Source: Pseudomonas marvdashtae (GTDB lineage: Bacteria > Pseudomonadota > Gammaproteobacteria > Pseudomonadales > Pseudomonadaceae). Taken from it: 64,000 nt of DNA. The stretch spans positions 2,138,001-2,202,000 of the forward strand of contig NZ_JABWQX020000001.1 of the NCBI RefSeq assembly GCF_014268655.2, given 5' to 3'. Within the stretch, counting starts at the first letter, position 1. Every line of letters starts with the position of its first letter. Of this stretch, positions 53,697-62,045 are shown one piece after another. Made by a program: the position numbers and the translations under genes. The notes beneath the pieces are model-generated. The model saw only the letters and a list, made by a program, of their open reading frames with translations, was not told where the DNA came from and ran no database searches.

Positions 53697-54001
53697 ACGG
53701 CCGTGCTCTTTTTTTGCAGCCAGAACGCCGTCTGTTCCGCGATGTACCAGTGGATGATCTGATTGAACAGGCCCTCGATGAATTCGCCGTCCAGACCGGC
53801 CTCCTGTGCCCATTGTCGGCGCTGCGGCAGCATCGCCGCGACGCGGTCCGGTGCGGCGATACTGGCCTGGTCGGGCTTGAACGCCGAGGCCGCCCTGACG
53901 TATTGCATGCGCAGGCCCAGGGCGTCGATGATCTGCCGGTCGAGGGTGTCGATGGCGTGACGAATGTCCGGCAGGCCGGTGCAGTGTTCCGGGGTTTTCA
54001 T
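53693..54001 (-). CDS. pchB: Isochorismate pyruvate lyase
   Basis: A 102-residue AroQ-type chorismate mutase fold protein. IRHAIDTLDRQIIDALGLRM with the conserved Arg and Lys of AASAFKPD marks PchB, which splits isochorismate into salicylate and pyruvate. The length equals that of P. aeruginosa PchB. AGGAG precedes ATG 54001, and the gene overlaps both neighbours by 4 nt. Confidence 0.92.
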   Translation of the reverse strand: MKTPEHCTGLPDIRHAIDTLDRQIIDALGLRMQYVRAASAFKPDQASIAAPDRVAAMLPQRRQWAQEAGLDGEFIEGLFNQIIHWYIAEQTAFWLQKKSTAV

Positions 54002-54756
54002 ACCGAGTCTCCTTGAAGATAGGCAGTGCGTTGCAGCAGGTGATGGATCACGGGGCGCGGCTGTTGCTTGAGGTAAAAATGATCGCCGTCGAACTGGCGT
54101 ATGTCCGGGGTGTGCTCGCTCAGGTCCGCCCACGCTCGGGCCTGGTCCAGGCCGACGTCGGTGTCGGCCCGGGCCAGCAGTACGTCGATGGGCGCCGCCA
54201 AGCGGTCAAGCTGCGCCGGTCGCCAGGTCTCGATGGCCTGGTAGTCGCTGCGCAGGGTCGGCAGGAACAGTGCGCGCAGTTGCGGGTTGTCCCAAAGGCC
54301 TGTGGCCTCGGCGTCCTGGCGCAGAATGTCGGCGATCAGCGCGGCGTCGTCCTGGCGGTGCAGGTCACTGAGTGGTTGCCGGTGCGGGGGCGGGTGGGCC
54401 GAGACAAATACATGTTCGGCGCCGAAGCCCGCCGCCTCCAGCTGCACACCGACGGCGTAGGCCAGTGCTGCGCCCATGCTGTGGCCAAACAGCCACAGCG
54501 GGCGGATAGGCAGGTTCAACAGGGCCTGGCTGATGTGTTCGGCCAGACTGGCCAGGCAGGCAATACGCGTTTCGTTGAACCGTTCTTCACGTCCCGGATA
54601 CTGCACGGCCAGCAAGTCGATATCACCCGGCAGGTGCGCCAGCCACGGACGAAAGAAACTCGCGCTGCCTCCGGCGTGCGGCAGGCACACCAGGCGGGCC
54701 CGGGGTTGGTCGCCCTCACGCAGCACGCGCAACCATGCGGACATTTCGCTGTTCAT
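53998..54756 (-). CDS. pchC: Type II thioesterase of siderophore assembly
   Basis: A 252-residue alpha/beta hydrolase. The nucleophile elbow GHSMG lies in LWLFGHSMGAALAYAVG, and the catalytic His is in FDGDHFYLKQ. Type II thioesterases such as PchC free wrongly loaded carrier domains on non-ribosomal synthetases. It lies between pchD and pchB with 4-nt overlaps on both sides, the same order as pchDCBA in P. aeruginosa. Confidence 0.9.
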   Translation of the reverse strand: MNSEMSAWLRVLREGDQPRARLVCLPHAGGSASFFRPWLAHLPGDIDLLAVQYPGREERFNETRIACLASLAEHISQALLNLPIRPLWLFGHSMGAALAYAVGVQLEAAGFGAEHVFVSAHPPPHRQPLSDLHRQDDAALIADILRQDAEATGLWDNPQLRALFLPTLRSDYQAIETWRPAQLDRLAAPIDVLLARADTDVGLDQARAWADLSEHTPDIRQFDGDHFYLKQQPRPVIHHLLQRTAYLQGDSV

Positions 54757-56351
54757 AAGGCCTGCACCTGTTCCGCCAGGGCCTTGCGGTTGACTTTGCC
54801 CAGGCGCGTCAGCGGGAACTCACGCAGCACCTGCAAGCGATCCGGCAACTTGTAGGCGGCCAGTCCACGCTCGCGCAGCCAGGCGTTGATCGTGCCCAGT
54901 TCGAGCTGTTCCGCGTGGGCCAGCACACAAGCGCAACTGCGCTCGCCCAGCAGCTCATCGGCCAATGCCACCAGCGCCACATCGCGAATCAACGGATGGC
55001 CCAGCAGCAGGTTCTCGATCTCTTCCACCGGGATTTTCTCGCCGCCGCGGTTGATCACATCCTTGGTTCGTCCTTCGACGATCAAATGGCCTTCGGGCAA
55101 GCGTCGCACCAGGTCGCCGCTGCGGTAGAAACCATCGGCGGTGAAGGCGCGCAGATTCTGTTCGCCGGCGTTGTAGTACCCGCGAATGGTGTAGGGACCG
55201 CGCACCAGCAGTTCGCCCACGGCGCCTGGGGCGACCGGCACGTCATCGGCGTCGACGATGCGGATCTCGTCATCGACGGTGAGCGGCAGGCCCTGGGTTT
55301 CGAAGATGCGCGCTTGCGGGTCATCCAGCGGGGTGAAGCACAGCAACCCTTCGGCCATGCCGTAGACCTGTTGCAGGCCACAGCCCAGTGCCGGGCCTAT
55401 ACGCGCGGCGATCTCGGCCTTGAGCCGCGCGCCACCGACCTGCAACCATTGCAGGCTGCTCAGGTCATGGTCGGACCATTGCGCCATTTCCAGCCACAGC
55501 AGCACCAGCGGCGGGATCAGCGCGGTATGGGTGATGCGTTCGCGCTCGATCAGTTCGAAGGTGGTGTCCGGACTGGGCTCGGGTGCCAGCACGAGGGTAG
55601 CGCCGACACTGAACACCCCGAGCGCGCCGGGTGAGGCCAAGGGGAAGTTATGGGCCACGGGCAACGCCGCCAGGTAGCGGGTGTGGCTCTCGAAGCCGCA
55701 TGCGCGGGCCGCCAGGCGCGCATTGCAGGCGTAATCGTCATGGGTGCGCGGGATGAGTTTTGGCAGGCCGGTGGTGCCGCCGGACAGCAGCAGCACGGCG
55801 ACTTCCCGTGAGTCTGGCGCGGGCAGCGGACGAGGGGCAGCAACGCAGTCGCCCAGGTCGACGAACTCCTCGGCCGCACCGATCACAAAGACCTGTTGCA
55901 GGCTCGGCGCCTGTTCACGCAGGACGCGCGCCAGCGGCCGATAATCGAAGCCCAGGTGTCGATCCACAATCACGTAGGCCACGGCCTGGCTCAGTTGGGC
56001 CAGGTGGCGCAGCTCATGTTCGCGATGGGCCGGCAGGGCGAACACCGGAATCACACCCAGGCGCAGCAGGGCGAAGGTCAGGCTGAAAAACTCGGCGATG
56101 TTCGGCAGTTGCACCAGCACCCGCTGGCCGGCGCGCAGGCCCCGGTCGGCAAGGCCGGCGGCCAGGCGGTCGGCCTGCAGGTCGAGTTCGGCGTAACTCC
56201 AACGCCGCTGACCGTCCACCAGCGCCTCTTTGTGCGGCGTGCGCTGCGCCTGCTCGCGCAACAGTTGGCCCAACGGCACGCCTTGCCAATAGCCGTGTTC
56301 GCGATAGCGGCGGATAAAGTCCTCGGGCCAGTCGGTGCATCCATCAAGCAT
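54753..56351 (-). CDS. pchD: Salicylate-AMP ligase
   Basis: A 532-residue stand-alone adenylation enzyme of the DhbE/PchD group. It has LLLSGGTTGLPKLIPRTHDD as phosphate loop, YGMAEGLLCFTPLDD, and the catalytic Lys in PLTRLGKVNRKAL. It activates salicylate and loads it on the first aryl-carrier domain of the synthetase. AAGGAG precedes the ATG, which overlaps the VOC gene by 8 nt. Confidence 0.92.
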   Translation of the reverse strand: MLDGCTDWPEDFIRRYREHGYWQGVPLGQLLREQAQRTPHKEALVDGQRRWSYAELDLQADRLAAGLADRGLRAGQRVLVQLPNIAEFFSLTFALLRLGVIPVFALPAHREHELRHLAQLSQAVAYVIVDRHLGFDYRPLARVLREQAPSLQQVFVIGAAEEFVDLGDCVAAPRPLPAPDSREVAVLLLSGGTTGLPKLIPRTHDDYACNARLAARACGFESHTRYLAALPVAHNFPLASPGALGVFSVGATLVLAPEPSPDTTFELIERERITHTALIPPLVLLWLEMAQWSDHDLSSLQWLQVGGARLKAEIAARIGPALGCGLQQVYGMAEGLLCFTPLDDPQARIFETQGLPLTVDDEIRIVDADDVPVAPGAVGELLVRGPYTIRGYYNAGEQNLRAFTADGFYRSGDLVRRLPEGHLIVEGRTKDVINRGGEKIPVEEIENLLLGHPLIRDVALVALADELLGERSCACVLAHAEQLELGTINAWLRERGLAAYKLPDRLQVLREFPLTRLGKVNRKALAEQVQAL

Positions 56352-57063
56352 GGCAATCTCCTTGAGCAGTCGGGCAACCCAGCAAACGGGCGCCGTGCAG
56401 AATCAGCGGGTGCGCCAGGCCGGCGATTCGCACTGCCTGTACGCCGGTGTATTCGGCCGGCTGGATACGCAGCAACGGGTCGTCGCCGGTCAGCAGGCTG
56501 AGGGCGGTGTGATCGGCGGGGTGCACGCCCAGGTGGATCGCCGCCAGGCCCGTTGCGCCGTTGGGGTGAATCATTCGGAGCGGATGCTGGGCCGGCTCAT
56601 AGGGCGTGACGAGGAAGGGCAGGCGGTCGTGGCGCGGGTAGACGAAACGAAAGCGCGTCTGGCTGCCATCCGCGCAGGTACGCCGCCAGTTCACCGTGCG
56701 GCCCATGGCCACGCCGCAGCCCGTAAGCCCCTTGAGGCGCGGCGCCAGCGCCGGGGTCTCGCACAGCAGCGCGAGGTCGCAGAAACCTTCGCCCTGGGCG
56801 GCCCAGCGCAACATCCGGCGCCCGGCGCCACGGCCGGCCAGGCAGTCGATGGGCCACTTGAAGAGCCAGGCGTGACGCGGTGTGGTGAGCAACTCGATGA
56901 TCGGCCCCTGGCTGAACCAGATGTGCGCGTGTTGCGCGCGGGCCTCGGCGGTGGCGTAGGTCACTTCGAAACCGGCGGCGCGGAAATTCGCCACGGCCTG
57001 GCGCAAGTCGCGCACCCACAGCAACACATGGCTGCAGGTGGAGGAGGATCGGGCAGTGTTCAA
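56344..57063 (-). CDS. VOC (glyoxalase-like) family protein in the siderophore operon
   Basis: A 239-residue protein of the vicinal-oxygen-chelate type (Glyoxalase_3-like). The opening SHVLLWVRDLRQAVANFRAAGFEVTYAT has the characteristic first beta-alpha unit, AHIWFSQGPIIELLTTPRH the second, and GLAAIHLGVHPADH a later metal-type His. The start is a TTG overlapping the pchG stop by 4 nt, with GGAG upstream; no ATG fits. Pyochelin clusters known to me do not include this gene. It could remodel, protect or cleave the product or act in immunity; no function can be assigned. Confidence 0.7.
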   Translation of the reverse strand: MNTARSSSTCSHVLLWVRDLRQAVANFRAAGFEVTYATAEARAQHAHIWFSQGPIIELLTTPRHAWLFKWPIDCLAGRGAGRRMLRWAAQGEGFCDLALLCETPALAPRLKGLTGCGVAMGRTVNWRRTCADGSQTRFRFVYPRHDRLPFLVTPYEPAQHPLRMIHPNGATGLAAIHLGVHPADHTALSLLTGDDPLLRIQPAEYTGVQAVRIAGLAHPLILHGARLLGCPTAQGDCHA

Positions 57064-58205
57064 AACGGCAGCGCTCCGAGCAGTTGGGCGGTGTCGTCAC
57101 CGCGAGGGGGTTGCACGGCGTCGGCAAGGGCCTGGAGATCGGCCAGCGGTAGCGCGCGGGGCACGGGCGGCTCAATCAAGGCGGGCATGCCGATCAGGTT
57201 GTTCATTTCGCGCCAGGCCATGGCCACTTCGGTGGCCCAGACGCCACTGCGCAGGCGTCGCGACGGTTCATCGATGTCGCGGCATAACGCGTCCAGGGCG
57301 ACGCTGACCGCGTCGGGCCAGACCTGGTTGAACACCTGCCGGTAGCTCTTGGGCACCTGCGGATCGAGCAGCACCATCGTCGGCCCGGCCAGCCGTTCGC
57401 TGCCGGGGCCGGCCATGATCAGGCGGTCGGTGCTGTCCCTTGAGGCATGCAGGCGCGGGTTCCACAGCACCGGGCCGTGGGTGTCGGCCAGGTTCAGCAC
57501 CCCGGCTTCACAGCCGACTTCGAGGCGATGCAGCAAGAACGAGTGGTTGTCCGGGTCCTTGGGGTGCACCTGGTTCTGCACTCGCAAGCCGATGGGTACG
57601 CCATTGAAACGGGCATCAAGCCGCGTGAAGGGTTGCCCCTCGAACGCAGGAGCGGGTGTCGCGAACGTCCAGGGCCGCAGACCACCGGCCAGGCGTCCGA
57701 GAATATCCAGCAGGGGGTAGGCCACTTGACTGTTGCAGGCGGCCTCGATGTACGCCAACCCCTGGTGATCGCGCAGGTAAGCGGCCACGGCGAGAAAGCG
57801 CCGGATCGCCAGGATATTCGGGTACAGCGTATTCACCGCATAGGCGGCCTGGCCCTGGCGTGCGGCCTGCATGCACGCGGCGATTTCGCGGTGATGCACC
57901 GGGTGCTCCTGCAAGACATGGATGCCACGGCGCAGAAACTGTTGGGCCAGGTCACCGCCGACGCCCCCGGTTGCGCCGGAGCGCACCACCACGCAGGCAA
58001 TATCGACATCATCCGGCACCTGTTCGACGGTCTCGTACAGCGGCACACCATAGTGGTCGGCGCAGGCTTTTGAGTAGGCGTTGCCGCGAGACAGGATGCC
58101 CACCAGTTGGTAGCGATCATGGGCGCGGGCCAGGGCTTGCAGGTAGATGCGACCGAATGCGGTGCCGGCCACGATCACGCGTTTACGCGCAGGGGCGCTG
58201 TTCAT
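57060..58205 (-). CDS. pchG: Thiazolinyl imide reductase (PchG/Irp3-like)
   Basis: A 381-residue NADPH-dependent reductase of the Gfo/Idh/MocA-related PchG/Irp3 family. The nucleotide-binding start is VIVAGTAFGRIYLQALA. The conserved VLQEHPVHHREIAAC carries catalytic His residues, and AACNSQVAYPLLDILGR follows. It reduces one thiazoline ring to a thiazolidine during assembly of pyochelin or yersiniabactin. Its presence strongly implies that a thiazoline-forming NRPS belongs to this locus. ATG 58205 overlaps the upstream methyltransferase by 4 nt. Confidence 0.88.
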   Translation of the reverse strand: MNSAPARKRVIVAGTAFGRIYLQALARAHDRYQLVGILSRGNAYSKACADHYGVPLYETVEQVPDDVDIACVVVRSGATGGVGGDLAQQFLRRGIHVLQEHPVHHREIAACMQAARQGQAAYAVNTLYPNILAIRRFLAVAAYLRDHQGLAYIEAACNSQVAYPLLDILGRLAGGLRPWTFATPAPAFEGQPFTRLDARFNGVPIGLRVQNQVHPKDPDNHSFLLHRLEVGCEAGVLNLADTHGPVLWNPRLHASRDSTDRLIMAGPGSERLAGPTMVLLDPQVPKSYRQVFNQVWPDAVSVALDALCRDIDEPSRRLRSGVWATEVAMAWREMNNLIGMPALIEPPVPRALPLADLQALADAVQPPRGDDTAQLLGALPF

Positions 58206-59914
58206 GGACAAGTCTCCGGGAGGCGAGCCCACTGGGCCAGCGTGTGGTCATCGGGCAATTGGTCGAGTAGCTCAAGATCCAAGGCGGCCTCTTCGAGGTG
58301 CGCGGCCAGTGCCGCGCGGCTCAGGCGCTGGGCGGGTACCTGGGCGACGAAGACGCGATGGCCCAGGCGCGCCAGTGGGTGCCCGGCGGCGGGCAGGCTG
58401 CGGTTGCCCTGGAACCCGGTCCTGGACAGCGCGGTTTGCCACTGCGCGAGGTTGAGGAAGGTGGCGCTGCTGAGTTGACGTTCATCATCGGCCTGGTTGA
58501 GCATGAAGGCCTGGGAGGCCATCACCCAGAACTCCTCCTGCGTGGGTTCGCTGAACACCAGCCAGCCGCCCGGCTTGAGCAAGGCGAGCAGGGTCGCCAG
58601 GGAGCGCTCGGTGTCGCGCGCGGCATTGAGCACGCCACCGGCGATGATCAGGTCCCAGTCCTGGCTGCGATAACCCTGGGCCAGGGCCGGGCGGTCGATA
58701 TCGAACACGCCGTGGCGAACCCACGGCCAGTCTTGCAGGCGCTCGGCAGCCTGGTCGCTGAAATAGCGCGACACGTCGGTGCACAAGTAATCCACCGAAG
58801 CGTCGGCCAAGGCCGGCAACACCGCTTGGGTGGTCGACCCAGTGCCGGACCCGACTTCGAGCACGCGCAAAGTTGCATCAGCTGGCTGGCGCGCAGCCCA
58901 GGCGCCGACCCAGTGGGCGACGGCGCGATGCTGGTACTGCGCCGCCAGGCTTTCGCGGTACAACGCCGCCGCGCGTTCGGTGCGTCCTTCGGGAAACAAC
59001 AGGTGCACGGCCGCACAGTCGCCGCGCATCAGCGCCGGCAATTGACGTGCATTCTCCCGAGCATATTCGAGGGTGCCGCTGCCACCGGTGTTGCGCGCCC
59101 AGTCCAGGGTCAGTTGCGTCCAGATGTCCTCCAGAGCGGCGTCACTCCAGTCACGGGCGGCAAGGGTGGGATGCAGTTGGGTGCCTGCGCGGCGCAACAG
59201 GCCTTGCCCTTGCAACACATCCAGCCAGCGTGCGATCAGCGCTCGGTGACCCGGCGCGATGCCGCCATGTTCCAGTGCTTGGGCGACATCGTTCAGCGGT
59301 GCGGGCAGCAGGCCGCAATGCTCCAGGCCGTTGAGCATCGACAACAACGCGGCGTGGCCCAACCGATCGTTGAGTCGTACCGCTTCGACGAGCCGTTCGG
59401 TGGAAAACTGTTGGTCGAGGGCGGCTTCAGTTTCATCCAGGTAATCCTCGACCCATGCGGCCTCGCAAGGGTGAGGCACGGCGAACAAGGTCTGGCCGTG
59501 CAGCGCGACGCTGCTCACGTCGGGATGCCCAAGGGCACGTTCGCGCCAGCGTTGATGTTCGAGCTTGACGCTGGCCAGGTCACACCATTCACCGAGGGCA
59601 TCCGTAAACCCCAGGACCCTGCAATCGAGCTGCGCCGCCGCCCGCTCGGCGAGTTGCCAGTCGCCCGGTTGCGCCGTGACGAATAGCACCTGTTCCAGAT
59701 AGCTAAGGTCGGTCAACGGCAGGGCGGGGAAGTCCAACAGCCGTTCCAGTTGCTCGGCGTTCATCACCACCACGGCGGGGCGCTGGCGTTCGATGACCGC
59801 CAACAGACGTGCCGGGGAGCGTTGATGAGTGCCCAGGTCAGTCAGGGCGGGCAAATGCCATGGAAACGCGCCCACCGGCAGATCAGTCAGCAGGATGTCT
59901 ACGTGCAGCGTCAT
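58202..59914 (-). CDS. Free-standing methyltransferase-domain protein (570 residues)
   Basis: The 570-residue protein has an N-terminal part (1-280) without clear homology, then a class I SAM-dependent methyltransferase domain: VLEVGSGTGSTTQAVLPALA (SAM motif I), YLCTDVSRYFSDQAAERL (motif II) and LLALLKPGGWLVFSEP. This domain style is that of the C-MT/N-MT inserts in PKS and NRPS modules, including PchF and HMWP1. Here it is a separate protein coupled to a second one. AGGAG lies 7 nt before ATG 59914. It probably methylates a carrier-bound thiazolidine or thiazoline intermediate. Confidence 0.75.
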   Translation of the reverse strand: MTLHVDILLTDLPVGAFPWHLPALTDLGTHQRSPARLLAVIERQRPAVVVMNAEQLERLLDFPALPLTDLSYLEQVLFVTAQPGDWQLAERAAAQLDCRVLGFTDALGEWCDLASVKLEHQRWRERALGHPDVSSVALHGQTLFAVPHPCEAAWVEDYLDETEAALDQQFSTERLVEAVRLNDRLGHAALLSMLNGLEHCGLLPAPLNDVAQALEHGGIAPGHRALIARWLDVLQGQGLLRRAGTQLHPTLAARDWSDAALEDIWTQLTLDWARNTGGSGTLEYARENARQLPALMRGDCAAVHLLFPEGRTERAAALYRESLAAQYQHRAVAHWVGAWAARQPADATLRVLEVGSGTGSTTQAVLPALADASVDYLCTDVSRYFSDQAAERLQDWPWVRHGVFDIDRPALAQGYRSQDWDLIIAGGVLNAARDTERSLATLLALLKPGGWLVFSEPTQEEFWVMASQAFMLNQADDERQLSSATFLNLAQWQTALSRTGFQGNRSLPAAGHPLARLGHRVFVAQVPAQRLSRAALAAHLEEAALDLELLDQLPDDHTLAQWARLPETCP

Positions 59915-60945
59915 CAAGAAACTCCTACGGCGTGAAACAAACGTTGCCCGGCGGCCGCCAGCGGGTCGGTGGCCGCGGGCCAAACTTCGAGCAACTGGAA
60001 ACCCTGGGCCTGCAAGGCTTGGCGCCATGCATCGGGCGCGATGAAGACTTCATCAGTCTCACGCAGCGGCGCACCGGCGGGCGGTGACAGCAGCAGGTGC
60101 ATGAAGGTCAACATGGCCGGGTTGTCGGCGATGGATTCGCTGAACAAAAGGCTTGCGCCGTCTCGCAGGCAGGCACGAATCTGCCCGAGGCTGCGGGACA
60201 GATCGCGGGCGTTGTGCAGCACATTGCCGGCGATCACCAGGTCCTGGCTGCGGGCCTCGATGCCTTGCTCGGCGAAGTCCCGGTCCAGGTCGAGCAAACC
60301 GACGTGCATGCCCGGTTCCAGGCGAAACTCACGCTGGGCCGCCCCGGTGAAAAGCGAACTGATGTCGGTAAAGCGATAGTCCTTTTCGCGTGCTTGCAAC
60401 GCTGCCAGCACGGCGCGAGTGGTGCAGGCGGCACCACCGCCCAACTCCAACACCCGCAGCACATCGCCGAGGGCACGGACTTCGCTTGCCCGTGCGGCGA
60501 GGGCTTGATTCATCGCTGCGGTGAAGTGGTTGCGCTGGTAGGCCCCGAGCACCGCGACGGGGTCGCCCGATTGCACCAGCAACGGCGCCAGGGCGAGTTG
60601 ATCGCGCAACAGGTCAGGCAAGCATTCGATGACCTGGCGGTGCAAGGTGGCCATGCTGCCCGGGAAGCCCAGTTCGGCGTACAGCCCGGGCAGGTTTTCC
60701 ACGGCGGCCTTGGGTGGCGTGCCCTGCCAGGCGAGGCGTCCGGCGTCTTCGCGCAGCGCACCGGCGCGGGTCAGCGCCGCCAGCCAGCGCCGCACGATCC
60801 AGGCATGGCGGGGGGCCGTGCCCAAGGCCTGGCTGATTTGCCCGGCGCTGCGCCAGGCCTGCAATGGCAAGGCCTGGGTGTGCAGCAACACCTGGGCCAT
60901 CACGCCCTGGCTCACGTGTTCAAGTTCATTCAGGGCATTGTTCAT
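59914..60945 (-). CDS. Free-standing methyltransferase (343 residues)
   Basis: The 343-residue protein begins with a helical domain (VSQGVMAQVLLHTQALPLQA, then a winged-helix-like IVRRWLAALTRAGALRED), followed by the SAM domain: VLRVLELGGGAACTTRAVLA, FTDISSLFTGAAQREF and CLRDGASLLFSES. The second half resembles the neighbouring 570-residue protein, so the two may be duplicates with diverged N-termini. It shares 1 nt with that gene and 4 nt with the upstream one. Methylation of the siderophore scaffold is inferred. Confidence 0.75.
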   Translation of the reverse strand: MNNALNELEHVSQGVMAQVLLHTQALPLQAWRSAGQISQALGTAPRHAWIVRRWLAALTRAGALREDAGRLAWQGTPPKAAVENLPGLYAELGFPGSMATLHRQVIECLPDLLRDQLALAPLLVQSGDPVAVLGAYQRNHFTAAMNQALAARASEVRALGDVLRVLELGGGAACTTRAVLAALQAREKDYRFTDISSLFTGAAQREFRLEPGMHVGLLDLDRDFAEQGIEARSQDLVIAGNVLHNARDLSRSLGQIRACLRDGASLLFSESIADNPAMLTFMHLLLSPPAGAPLRETDEVFIAPDAWRQALQAQGFQLLEVWPAATDPLAAAGQRLFHAVGVS

Positions 60946-62045
60946 AGGCAACCTTCTTCGACGCTGTGCAGGTGATCGAGCGGGCCATGCAGCAGGTTCA
61001 GCGCCCGGATCGCCGAGGTGCGTTGCAGGCGTTCAAGGCTGGCGGCGGGTGGCAACGCCTGGGCGGCGTAATGACAGCCGGCGGCGATTTCCCCGTTCGC
61101 CACGCTGACCACCGTGGCCGCGGCCATTGCCCCGGTCAGCGCCGCATTGCCCGCGCCGCTGAGCACCAGGCTGCGGATGCGCGCCTGGCCCTCCCACAGC
61201 CCGTCGAGTTGCAGCAGCAACGTGACAAAGGGGGCCTGGCCGCTGAGGTCCAGCCGGCTGGCCTCGCACAACCGCCGCACCGCTTCGGCGCGCGGCAGGC
61301 TGTGGGCCAGGTCCAGCGCCTTGAGCACATGGCCGTCGGTGATCACGTTGAACCATTGGCCGACCTCCAGGCGCAGGTCCCAGGCCAGGCTTTCACCTTC
61401 CTGGTTCAAATAGGGCAGCAGGTGAACCTGGCCGGGGAAACACGGCAGCAGCACGTCTTGGCTGCGGCGTAGCGCTCGGCTGCACCGGCCGTTGCGCCAG
61501 GCCGCCAAGGGTTCGTTGGTGCCATTCACCGCGCCTTGCAGGAAGTCATCGGCGGCCACGGCCGTGAAGTGGTCACGCAGGCCGAAATAGCTGGTCAGTC
61601 CGAGGACCTGGGTGAAGGCCTGCTCGGCCAGCCAACGGGGCAGCAAGCCGGTAAGCCCCGGTTGCAGGCCGGCACCGAGGACGGCGCAACGGTTGCGCCA
61701 CTGGTGTGGCTCAAGTGTCATCTCGCCGGCCGCATCCACGTAATGCGCATCGGTTTGCAGCGCCGCCCGTGCAGCACGGTCGGCCAATCGCCAGGAGGGT
61801 CCGGCGCAGTTGAGCAGCACCTCGCAGCCATGGGCGAACCCGGCCAGGGCAGCGGCATCATTGAAGTCCACTACGCTCATTTGCAGGCGCGCGTCGGGCC
61901 ATTGCTGCTGGAGCGATGCCAGGCAGCGGGCACCGTTGCGTGGGTCACGCCCGCCCAGGCGCAGCGCGTTCACGCCCAGGCTCAACAGCGCCCGAGCGCT
62001 GGCCAGACCGACATCGCCACTGGCACCCAGCACCCCGATCAGCAT
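60942..62045 (-). CDS. Saccharopine dehydrogenase-like NAD(P)-binding protein
   Basis: A 367-residue protein with the N-terminal Rossmann motif [38 protein letters not shown] and HYVDAAGEMT typical of the saccharopine dehydrogenase-like family. The C-terminal half (YFGLRDHFTAVAADDFLQGA, LLQLDGLWEGQARIRSLVLS) fits its catalytic domain. It may be a second reductase for an imine or thiazoline. Enantio-pyochelin clusters contain a reductase, PchK, that differs from PchG; I cannot say whether this protein is related. It is coupled to the ABC transporter gene by a 7-nt overlap. Confidence 0.75.
   Translation of the reverse strand: MLIGVLGASGDVGLASARALLSLGVNALRLGGRDPRNGARCLASLQQQWPDARLQMSVVDFNDAAALAGFAHGCEVLLNCAGPSWRLADRAARAALQTDAHYVDAAGEMTLEPHQWRNRCAVLGAGLQPGLTGLLPRWLAEQAFTQVLGLTSYFGLRDHFTAVAADDFLQGAVNGTNEPLAAWRNGRCSRALRRSQDVLLPCFPGQVHLLPYLNQEGESLAWDLRLEVGQWFNVITDGHVLKALDLAHSLPRAEAVRRLCEASRLDLSGQAPFVTLLLQLDGLWEGQARIRSLVLSGAGNAALTGAMAAATVVSVANGEIAAGCHYAAQALPPAASLERLQRTSAIRALNLLHGPLDHLHSVEEGCL

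Noticed and set aside
58298..59686. 462-residue plus-strand frame opposite the 570-residue methyltransferase
   Set aside because: No start signal or motif; the minus strand is part of a coupled operon.
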